A stretch of 6,389 nucleotides of DNA from an uncultured Burkholderiales bacterium (lineage in GTDB: Bacteria; Pseudomonadota; Gammaproteobacteria; Burkholderiales; Burkholderiaceae_C). Position numbers and translations under genes: made by a program. The notes under the pieces are model-generated. The model made no database searches. It saw only the letters and a program-made list of their open reading frames with translations, and was not told the origin of the DNA. Every line of letters starts with the position of its first letter. Position 1 is the first letter of the stretch. Positions 1 through 4,886 of this stretch are shown here, piece after piece. Where the stretch lies: assembly GCA_903953985.1 (NCBI GenBank), contig CAJBLW010000017.1, positions 1-6,389 on the forward strand, written 5' to 3'.

Positions 1-34
1 ACTTTTTCACCCCAAAATGGATCATCTGTTCCAT
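1..34 (-). CDS. possible start of a third gene downstream of the toxin (partial)
   Basis: Reading leftwards on the minus strand, an ATG at 34-32 opens a frame of 11 codons (MEQMIHFGVKK) that is still open at the window edge. An AGAGG-like ribosome binding site lies 5 nt before the ATG, at about 44-40, overlapping the toxin stop codon at 45-43. The start is only 8 nt after that stop, which is operon-like spacing. The fragment is too short to assign to a family, and a chance frame cannot be excluded. Confidence 0.3.
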   Translation of the reverse strand, partial: MEQMIHFGVKK

Positions 35-42
35 GACTGCCT

Positions 43-447
43 CTATTTACTTGCTGCCGCAAAAGCGGTGGCGGCAATCCGGACCATGCTCGGATGCAGA
101 GTTCCGAGTTTTGGGATTTGGCCGTATGGCGCATGCGGTGGGACCGAGAAGTAGGCGTCGTTGAACGGGAGCTCAAGAACGTTTCTCAGGTCGAATTTGG
201 TGTCGTAGCTCAAACCGGCGCTGGTATATGCACTAGGCTGCTCGCTCTTTGCGATTCTGAATTCCCCGCTGTAGAGACGGTCCGTCTTTTGGCTGGTCCC
301 ATACGCCACGCTCACGAAAATCATGCCTTCGTCGTCTTCCTTGGTCGAAACAATGAGGCCGGGGCGTGGCTTTGGTTTAGGGTGAATGTTGTCAGGGAAA
401 TGGCACCAGACGATTTCGCCAGCCATGGGTTCCGGCCACCAGCGCAT
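43..447 (-). CDS. PemK/MazF-like toxin of a type II toxin-antitoxin pair
   Basis: A 134-residue protein whose N-terminal part reads like the PemK/MazF (CcdB-fold) family. GEIVWCHFP (residues 10-18) corresponds to the usual G-(D/E)-I-V-W-v-x-F-P strand, and KPRPGLIVS (26-34) to the conserved K-x-R-P-x-L-V-v-S. A later FDLRNVLELPF stretch (about 86-96) resembles the family's C-terminal V-D-L segment. Family members are usually mRNA-cleaving endoribonucleases; activity here is inferred. The ATG at 447 overlaps the antitoxin stop by one base (TGATG), so translation is probably coupled, and a weak GGAAAA lies about 8 nt upstream. Met8 (426) is an alternative start lying immediately before the conserved domain. 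The protein is somewhat longer than typical MazF (about 110 residues). The gene order, antitoxin then toxin, is the usual one. Confidence 0.62.
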   Translation of the reverse strand: MRWWPEPMAGEIVWCHFPDNIHPKPKPRPGLIVSTKEDDEGMIFVSVAYGTSQKTDRLYSGEFRIAKSEQPSAYTSAGLSYDTKFDLRNVLELPFNDAYFSVPPHAPYGQIPKLGTLHPSMVRIAATAFAAASK

Positions 448-728
448 CAGGCGTTTTCCAATTCAAACAGACTGCTGCGGACAGTGCCGCCTTTGGCCTT
501 GGGGGCTGATTTTTTAACCTGATTGAGTTGGGCTTTGGTCAAAGCTCCCTCATCTGCCTCGTATTGAGGCAGGAACTTGGTGGCCAGTTCATGCAGTGCC
601 AGGTGAATCACTTGTGTTTCGTCAACACCCAATACATCAGCCAGACGTTTGGTCGTTGTGCGGGTCACGCCAGTTGCGCTGTCTTTCGGGCGATAGCGGA
701 AGGCGATCTGGGCTGCTGCAGCTCTCAT
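447..728 (-). CDS. antitoxin candidate, ribbon-helix-helix-like N-terminal half
   Basis: A 93-residue basic protein directly upstream of and overlapping the PemK/MazF-like gene, which makes it the probable cognate antitoxin. Residues 21-27 (VTRTTTK) look like the DNA-contacting beta strand of a ribbon-helix-helix fold. They are followed by a short helix (28-34), a turn at GVDE, and a longer helix (37-53, ETQVIHLALHELATKFL). The tail (about 57-93) is polar and lysine-rich and ends in SSLFELENA, as expected of a flexible toxin-binding region. No exact antitoxin family is recognised; the fold is read from pattern only. The start is well supported: AAAGGAG lies 6 nt before the ATG at 728. A promoter and a palindrome immediately upstream suggest that the protein represses its own operon. 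Confidence 0.6.
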   Translation of the reverse strand: MRAAAAQIAFRYRPKDSATGVTRTTTKRLADVLGVDETQVIHLALHELATKFLPQYEADEGALTKAQLNQVKKSAPKAKGGTVRSSLFELENA

Positions 729-742
729 TTCCGGCTCCTTTG

Positions 743-756
743 AAGTTAGATAACTT
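743..756. promoter_or_regulatory. 14-bp palindrome, candidate operator of the toxin-antitoxin operon
   Basis: AAGTTAGATAACTT is a perfect inverted repeat (AAGTTA, 2-bp centre, TAACTT). It covers the predicted transcription start of the antitoxin operon, 1 bp downstream of the -10 box. Such placement fits autorepression by the antitoxin or the toxin-antitoxin complex; this is inferred from position only. Confidence 0.45.
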
Positions 757-757
757 A

Positions 758-786
758 AAGATATCAGAAGGGCGGGGTGTTGTCAA
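758..786 (-). promoter_or_regulatory. sigma70 promoter of the toxin-antitoxin operon
   Basis: On the minus strand, TTGACA (786-781, 6/6 to consensus) is followed by a 17-nt spacer and TATCTT (763-758, 4/6). Transcription would start near 751, giving a leader of about 22 nt before the antitoxin ATG. Confidence 0.65.
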
Positions 787-828
787 CAAGGTGGGGGGTC
801 CGCCCGGCAAGCAGGGCTGAATGGAAAA

Positions 829-857
829 TTGAAGTCTGTGGTCGCTGTTTCAATAGT
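829..857 (+). promoter_or_regulatory. possible sigma70 promoter of a candidate small RNA
   Basis: TTGAAG (829-834), a 17-nt spacer and AATAGT (852-857) match the consensus at 8 of 12 positions. The transcript would start near 864 and end at the terminator at 1035-1070, about 205 nt later. The match is only moderate, so this stands mainly because it fits the terminator. Confidence 0.3.
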
Positions 858-909
858 GTTTTACAGATTTGAACCGCCGTCCACAATTCTGTAGAAATGG
901 AGGCATTCG

Positions 910-969
910 ATGGAGGCCTTCCCATTGGGTGCGGCGCTGAATTGCGGGTTGTTCGCAGGAACTAGATGA
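910..969 (+). CDS. possible 19-residue small peptide inside the candidate small RNA
   Basis: ATG at 910 has a full GGAGG at 899-903 with 6-nt spacing, the best-placed ribosome binding site in the gap, and opens a frame encoding MEAFPLGAALNCGLFAGTR before TGA at 967-969. The peptide is slightly hydrophobic and carries one cysteine; no family is recognised. The Shine-Dalgarno belongs to the first copy of a 12-bp near-repeat (ATGGAGGC-T/C-TTC type, 897-908 and 910-921), so the arrangement may be a chance product of that duplication. Confidence 0.2.
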   Translation: MEAFPLGAALNCGLFAGTR

Positions 970-1034
970 GGCCCGCAGGGGCTACTCTGAGGCTGTTTGC
1001 GCAGTGGTTACGCCCCACCACCACTAACCTGTTT

Positions 1035-1070
1035 AAAAGCCGCTAACGCTATTCCGTTAGCGGCTTTTTT
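1035..1070 (+). terminator. intrinsic terminator, perfect hairpin plus T-run
   Basis: GCCGCTAACG (1039-1048) and CGTTAGCGGC (1055-1064) form a perfect 10-bp stem with loop CTATTC. The stem extends by four A-T pairs (1035-1038 with 1065-1068) and is followed by T to 1070. It insulates the downstream operon and ends any transcript from the 829-857 promoter. The A-run also permits weaker termination in the minus direction. Confidence 0.88.
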
Positions 1071-1125
1071 CATGTGACTCCATGAGCCGCAAACCCTAAT
1101 GAATTCTTGATGTGTCTCCAGTGCT

Positions 1126-1177
1126 CAGCCAAACAGATAAGGTCCCGTCAAAATAAGAACCTCATTCATTTTGGCTG
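1126..1177. repeat. 8-bp inverted repeat with long loop
   Basis: CAGCCAAA (1126-1133) and TTTGGCTG (1170-1177) are perfectly complementary across a 36-bp loop in the non-coding stretch before the binding-protein operon. There is no T-run, so it is not a terminator; its role is unknown. Apart from this, the terminator and the promoter/operator, nothing else was seen between 1071 and 1315. Confidence 0.3.
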
Positions 1178-1192
1178 GAACAAGAAAAAGTT

Positions 1193-1258
1193 ATCAGCGG
1201 TTGAACTGTTGCGCTGATTGCCATGTGTTAATTCTGGTGATTTAATTCTTGCGCTGAT
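1193..1258 (+). promoter_or_regulatory. candidate operator: CGCTGAT half-sites around the promoter
   Basis: ATCAGCG (1193-1199) and CGCTGAT (1212-1218) form a perfect inverted repeat 12 bp apart, touching the upstream edge of the -35 box. A third half-site, CGCTGAT (1252-1258), sits on the predicted transcription start; its extended form TTGCGCTGAT repeats exactly 40 bp after the first. TTAATTCT also occurs twice (1228-1235, 1242-1249). An upstream dyad plus a promoter-proximal site resembles LysR- or GntR-type control, but no regulator gene is present in the window. Confidence 0.42.
1218..1246 (+). promoter_or_regulatory. sigma70 promoter of the binding protein-dioxygenase operon
   Basis: TTGCCA (1218-1223, 5/6), a 17-nt spacer and TTTAAT (1241-1246, 5/6) make a 10 of 12 match. 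Transcription would start near 1253, about 63 nt before the first gene. Confidence 0.6.
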
Positions 1259-1315
1259 GGTTCACTTTGCTGAAAGCCGATTCCAGAAAGCCATGCACTG
1301 TCAGGAGACACACAC

Positions 1316-2296
1316 ATGTTTCATTTTTCGCCACGCCGTGTTTTTTTGATGGCGGCTGCCATGTTGCTTGCGCCTACTTTCGTGGCAGCGCAAGCCGTTG
1401 AGGCTTGGCCCGACAAGCCCGTTAAACTGATCGTGCCTTTTCCACCGGGCGGACCCACTGACACGGTTGCTCGAATCATCTCGACTGGACTGCAGACGCT
1501 GTGGAAGCAACCTGTTGTTGTTGACTACAAACCCGGCGCTGGCACGACGCTGGGCACGAATTTGGTGGCCAAGTCAACCGCCGACGGCTACACCTTGGGG
1601 ATGGCGATCACGGCCTTGACGATCAATCCAAGCCTGCAACCCAATCTACCGTATGACACCAAAAAAGATCTGGTGGGCGTGTCTCAAGTGGCGCAGGCGC
1701 ATTTTGGACTTTTTGCACACCCGTCGCAGCCCTTCAATAACATGCAGGAGCTCATCGCCTACGCCAAGAAAAATCCAAATGCGCTGAGCTACGCGACTCC
1801 CGGCACTGGTACCGGTACGCATTTGGCGGGCGAGATGTTGGCCAGCATGGCTGGCATTCGCCTTCTACACATACCCTACAAGGGCAGCGCGCCAGCGCAA
1901 CAGGACATGATCGGCGGTCGCGTGCCCTTGTTGTTTGACGTGCTGTTTTCCTCTATGCCGTTCGTCAAAGACAATCGCATGAAGGTGATTGCCTTGTCCA
2001 GCCCCAAACGCGCGGCGTCAAGTCCTGAGATTCCATTGATTGCCGAGACCGTCCCGGGTTTCAGTGCCGTCAGTGCCATCGGGATCATTGGGCCAGCCGG
2101 AATGCCACCCGCGTTGTTGCAAAAAATCAGCGCCGACATTGGCCAAGTGGTGCGCAGTGCAGAGGTGGTCTCCCGTATGCAGCAGTTGGGCATGGAGCCC
2201 GTGGGATCCACTTCTGAGCAGTACACAGCGCAGATCCGTCAGGACATCGACAAGTGGGCTGCAATTGTCAAATCTGCCGGCATCAAGCTGGACTGA
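1316..2296 (+). CDS. Bug-family (tripartite tricarboxylate transporter-type) periplasmic solute-binding protein
   Basis: A 326-residue exported binding protein. Residues 1-27 form a signal peptide: RR at 7-8, a hydrophobic stretch at 9-23, and an AQA site at 25-27. RRVFL (7-11) also resembles a twin-arginine motif. The mature part begins WPDKPVKLIVPFPPGGPTD, the hallmark N-terminus of Bordetella uptake gene (Bug) proteins, followed by PVVVDYKPGAGTTLG (about 66-80), HIPYKGSAPA (about 185-194) and IIGPAGMPP (about 257-265). Bug proteins capture small carboxylates or related organic solutes in the periplasm; the ligand here is unknown. No TctA/TctB membrane genes are present, so it is an orphan binding protein, as is common in Burkholderiales. 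AGGAG at 1303-1307 lies 8 nt before the ATG. The dioxygenase gene follows after 11 bp, suggesting that the ligand is related to that enzyme's substrate. Confidence 0.93.
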   Translation: MFHFSPRRVFLMAAAMLLAPTFVAAQAVEAWPDKPVKLIVPFPPGGPTDTVARIISTGLQTLWKQPVVVDYKPGAGTTLGTNLVAKSTADGYTLGMAITALTINPSLQPNLPYDTKKDLVGVSQVAQAHFGLFAHPSQPFNNMQELIAYAKKNPNALSYATPGTGTGTHLAGEMLASMAGIRLLHIPYKGSAPAQQDMIGGRVPLLFDVLFSSMPFVKDNRMKVIALSSPKRAASSPEIPLIAETVPGFSAVSAIGIIGPAGMPPALLQKISADIGQVVRSAEVVSRMQQLGMEPVGSTSEQYTAQIRQDIDKWAAIVKSAGIKLD

Positions 2297-2307
2297 TGGG
2301 GTAAATC

Positions 2308-3168
2308 ATGAGCATGCTTCACCTCAATCCTCTGCAGCCATTCGCAGCCGAAGCCACTGGAATCGATCTGCGTGATCCGCTCACGCCTGCTCAGATCAAA
2401 GCAGTCGAAGAGGCGATGGACCAGCACGCTGTGCTGGTGTTTCGTCATCAGAATTTGAGCCAGACTCAGCAAATCGAATTTGCCAAATCTTTGGGACCGC
2501 TGGACATGGGCCTGCGCAAACTCAAGGGTGGGCCGCACCGCCTAGAGTACGCTGAACTGGCCGACATCTCCAACGTCAAGGTGGATGGCGAGGTGGCAGA
2601 TCGGGCGCACGCCAAAATAGTCGGCAACGTCGCAAATCAGCTGTGGCACAGCGACAGTTCTTTCCAAAAGCCGCGTGCAAAGTATTCGATGTTGTCTGCC
2701 GTCACCGTGCCGGACTTTGGCGGCGAAACCGAGTTCGCGGATCTGCGAATGGCGTGGGATGGCCTTCCGGATTGGCGTCAACGCCAAGTTGATGGACTTC
2801 AAGCGATTCACTACGCATTGCACTCGCGTTTTTTACTCGGCGACACCCAATACACCGAAGAGCAACGTAAAGCCATTCCACCGGCAAGCTGGCCCTTGGT
2901 CCAAACGGATCCCCGCACCGGCCGCAAGATTCTTTTTGTCGGCATCCACGCTTGCGAGATCGAAGGCATGACCTTGGCTGAAGGGAGAATGCTGTTGCTG
3001 GACCTGATGGAGCATGCAACGCAACGTCAATTTGTTTACCAGCACCGTTGGCAAGTTGGTGACCTTGTGATGTGGGACAACACCTCCACAGTGCATCGGG
3101 GCCGTTGGTTTGACTTCACCGAAAGGCGTGAGCTCAGGCGTGCAACCACCGAAGAAGTGTCCGCTTGA
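2308..3168 (+). CDS. TfdA-like Fe(II)/2-oxoglutarate-dependent dioxygenase (TauD/TfdA family)
   Basis: A 286-residue cytoplasmic oxygenase of the TauD/TfdA family, collinear with 2,4-dichlorophenoxyacetate dioxygenase TfdA (about 287 residues). The iron ligands H114, D116 (in NQLWHSDSSF) and H263 (in TVHRGRW), and the 2-oxoglutarate contacts T141 and R274, fall at the TfdA numbers. K71 and R278, proposed in TfdA to hold the substrate carboxylate, are also present. Stretches such as AELADISNV, SMLSAV, RFLLGDT, AEGRMLL, VGDLVMWDN and RRELRRATT read as in TfdA from memory. The family couples 2-oxoglutarate decarboxylation to substrate hydroxylation; TfdA then loses glyoxylate to leave a phenol. 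An aryloxyacetate or similar aromatic acid is likely here, but the true substrate is unproven. The gene starts 11 bp after the binding-protein stop, with GGGG 6 nt before the ATG; Met3 (2314) is an alternative start. Confidence 0.9.
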   Translation: MSMLHLNPLQPFAAEATGIDLRDPLTPAQIKAVEEAMDQHAVLVFRHQNLSQTQQIEFAKSLGPLDMGLRKLKGGPHRLEYAELADISNVKVDGEVADRAHAKIVGNVANQLWHSDSSFQKPRAKYSMLSAVTVPDFGGETEFADLRMAWDGLPDWRQRQVDGLQAIHYALHSRFLLGDTQYTEEQRKAIPPASWPLVQTDPRTGRKILFVGIHACEIEGMTLAEGRMLLLDLMEHATQRQFVYQHRWQVGDLVMWDNTSTVHRGRWFDFTERRELRRATTEEVSA

Positions 3169-3248
3169 AGTCCTGGGGGCTTAGCCAAGCGCAAACCCCG
3201 GACAATGGCGTGATGGGGTGGGCGGCGCAGTGACAAATTTGCGTATCC

Positions 3249-3259
3249 TAATGACATTA
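3249..3259. promoter_or_regulatory. 11-bp palindrome upstream of the amidase
   Basis: TAATGACATTA is a perfect palindrome about an A-T centre, 27 bp before the chosen amidase start. It lies just downstream of TATCCT (3244-3249-type weak -10) and a GTGACA hexamer near 3230. It may be an operator, but no convincing promoter pair could be fixed here, and the amidase may simply be read through from the dioxygenase gene. Confidence 0.25.
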
Positions 3260-3285
3260 AAAGTACAAGTGCAAGGATGGCAGGA

Positions 3286-4761
3286 ATGACTTTGGCAATG
3301 ACCTGGCAAGAGTGGGTAGAGCACGACGCGGTGGGGCTGGCTGAATGCGTGCGGCGTGGTGATGTGTCACCGGCTGAACTGGCCGCGCAGGCGGCGGCCG
3401 GGGTGGCCAAAATCAACCCGGCGGTGCACGCGGTGGTCGAAGTGTTTGACGACGTCGTGGCCAACCCGCTGCAGGACGGCCTGGACCCGGCGGGGCCTTT
3501 TGCGGGTGTGCCTTTTTTCATGAAAGACTTGGGGCCCACCCTCAAGGGGCGTTTGCAGGAAATGGGCTCCTTGATGATGCGTGGCAACCGGGCCACGGCA
3601 GACACTTTTTTGACGTCGCAAATTCGGCGGGCGGGCCTGAACATCATCGGCCGCACCACCACGCCCGAATTCGGAGTCTGCAGCTCTGCCGAAAATCCGG
3701 CGGTGTATGTCACGCGCAATCCTTGGAACCCTGAGTACACCAGTTACGGGTCTTCTGCCGGCACGGCAGTGGCCTTGGCGGCGGGCGTGCTGCCGCTGTC
3801 GCATGCCACCGATGGGGGCGGGTCGATCCGCATCCCAGCGGGGGCCAATGGCAACATTGGTTTGAAGCCTTCACGTGGGGTGTTTTCGATCGCGCCTGCA
3901 GCGTCGGATCTGACGGGTCTGGTCTCCACACAAGGATGCCAAAGCCGCACGGTGCGCGACACGGCTGCGTTTGTTGACCATTGCCGGGGCGGTGCGCCTG
4001 GCGAGTTCATGCCTTACTGGATGCCCCCCGAGCCCTACAGCGAATTGATTCGGCGTGACCCGCCGCGCCTGCGCATTGCGCTGTCGCACGAGTGGGGAGA
4101 TTTTCGGGCGGTGCCGCATTTTGTGGACGAGCTCCAGCGCGTGGGGCACTTTTTAGAGGGGCTGGGCCACCAGGTCGATTGGGCTTTGCCTGAGGTGGAT
4201 TTTCGGGCCGCGTTTGAAGCGCAGACGACGTGCTACATCAGCAATTTCGCGCAGACCATCTCCAACTTGCTGGCCCCTCGGGACTTGGCGCGTCCGCCAG
4301 CAGATCTGGTCGAGCCGATCAACATCAAAATTTGGGAAATGGGCCTGAACACCAGCTTCACCGAGCGCGCTCGCATGCAGGCGGTATTCAACACCACCTC
4401 GCGGGCGTTTGGACAGTTTTTTGAAGACTGGGACATCATCCTTACACCGATCACGGCCTTGCCCACGCCCAAGCTGGGCACGGTGGAATACCTCACGACG
4501 AGCGACAACCCCAGCGTGCTTGATTGGTTTGCCAACCTTTGGCGCAATTTTGCCTACACCCCTTTGACCAATTTGTGTGGCATGCCTGGCATCTCACTGC
4601 CCATGGCGATGCAGCAAAACGGTTTGCCCTTGGGCATTCACGCGCAGGCCAAACAAGCCAACGACGGCATGTTGCTGCAGTTGGCAGCGCAAATCGAACG
4701 GGCATTGGGTGGCCAGTGGAACGGGGGCCGTTTGCCCCAGGTGCACGTTAGCAAAGACTGA
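3286..4761 (+). CDS. amidase signature family hydrolase, NylA-like
   Basis: A 491-residue amidase signature enzyme. The Ser-cisSer-Lys triad is visible: K80 in FFMKD, cis-Ser 156 in YGSSAGT, and nucleophile Ser180 in DGGGSIRIPAG. The two serines are 24 residues apart, as in 6-aminohexanoate cyclic-dimer hydrolase (NylA) and FAAH. GRTTTPEFG (about 122-130) and the C-terminal NLCGMPGISLP segment are family hallmarks. Length and the N-terminal WQEW...D pattern recall NylA. It hydrolyses an amide to an acid and an amine; the substrate is unknown. Start choice: ATG at 3286 has AAGGA (3273-3277) 8 nt upstream; ATGs at 3277 (no room for a binding site) and 3298 (AGGA 12 nt away) are in frame. The first glycine of the usual GGSSGGS is Tyr here. 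It lies 117 bp after the dioxygenase gene, same strand, and converges on metK. Confidence 0.88.
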   Translation: MTLAMTWQEWVEHDAVGLAECVRRGDVSPAELAAQAAAGVAKINPAVHAVVEVFDDVVANPLQDGLDPAGPFAGVPFFMKDLGPTLKGRLQEMGSLMMRGNRATADTFLTSQIRRAGLNIIGRTTTPEFGVCSSAENPAVYVTRNPWNPEYTSYGSSAGTAVALAAGVLPLSHATDGGGSIRIPAGANGNIGLKPSRGVFSIAPAASDLTGLVSTQGCQSRTVRDTAAFVDHCRGGAPGEFMPYWMPPEPYSELIRRDPPRLRIALSHEWGDFRAVPHFVDELQRVGHFLEGLGHQVDWALPEVDFRAAFEAQTTCYISNFAQTISNLLAPRDLARPPADLVEPINIKIWEMGLNTSFTERARMQAVFNTTSRAFGQFFEDWDIILTPITALPTPKLGTVEYLTTSDNPSVLDWFANLWRNFAYTPLTNLCGMPGISLPMAMQQNGLPLGIHAQAKQANDGMLLQLAAQIERALGGQWNGGRLPQVHVSKD

Positions 4762-4765
4762 GGCC

Positions 4766-4798
4766 CAGCGGCTGAGCCTTTGCCGCTGAGGCTTTGCT
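4766..4798. repeat. tandem 14-bp near-repeat and small hairpin after the amidase
   Basis: GCTGAGCCTTTGCC (4771-4784) is followed directly by GCTGAGGCTTTGCT (4785-4798), matching at 12 of 14 positions. Within it CAGCGGC (4766-4772) pairs with GCCGCTG (4782-4788). It begins a few bases after the amidase stop. It may contribute to transcript ends; no T-run follows. Confidence 0.4.
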
Positions 4799-4805
4799 GC
4801 TGAAT

Positions 4806-4825
4806 GGGCCCGTCTTCACGGGCCC
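4806..4825. terminator. strong hairpin between convergent amidase and metK, terminator-like without T-run
   Basis: GGGCCCGT (4806-4813) and ACGGGCCC (4818-4825) form a perfect 8-bp, GC-rich stem with loop CTTC. It sits between the stops of the two convergent genes, where a shared bidirectional terminator is expected. Neither strand has a T-run after the stem, so it is either an atypical terminator or a 3'-end-protecting structure. Confidence 0.4.
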
Positions 4826-4886
4826 GGCAGAGATGGGGCTTACAGCACCGCCGCCTGAAGCGCAGGGCCCCCAGAACGTGCTGAGC

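Larger units (their letters stand above)
860..1070 (+). ncRNA. candidate structured small RNA ending in an intrinsic terminator
   Basis: There is no long open frame here, but there is a chain of hairpins on the plus strand. Stem 859-867 pairs with 888-896 (9 bp with one G-U). TGCGGG 943-948 pairs with CCCGCA 972-977 and encloses a small GTTC/GAAC hairpin (951-954 with 959-962). GGGGC 978-982 pairs with GCCCC 1012-1016, with AGTGGT 1003-1008 / ACCACT 1020-1025 as a mutually exclusive alternative. A perfect terminator follows. A moderate promoter lies upstream. I compared it by eye with tRNA, tmRNA, 4.5S, 6S and RNase P RNA features and found no match, so it is unassigned. It could instead be the leader or tail of something not recognised. 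Confidence 0.35.

Noticed and set aside
94..820. Plus-strand open frames across the toxin-antitoxin genes
   Set aside because: They are antisense to two genes with a matching promoter, binding sites and stop-start overlap, and show no recognisable protein.
897..965. 22-residue frame starting at ATG 897
   Set aside because: No ribosome binding site upstream; the overlapping frame from 910 has a far better one.
860..1034. tRNA, tmRNA, 6S, 4.5S or RNase P RNA
   Set aside because: No T-loop, CCA acceptor stem, SRP tetraloop motif, RNase P core or 6S end-pairing could be found; some short similarity to the 6S 3' strand on the minus strand is too weak.
1025..1064. Integron attC-like site (CTAACG...CGTTAG)
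   Set aside because: The outer core does not match the GTTRRRY/RYYYAAC consensus, and the T-run makes it a plain intrinsic terminator.
3036..3740. A 234-codon minus-strand frame across the dioxygenase-amidase junction
   Set aside because: It spans the ends of two well-supported genes on the other strand and reads as low-complexity shadow sequence.
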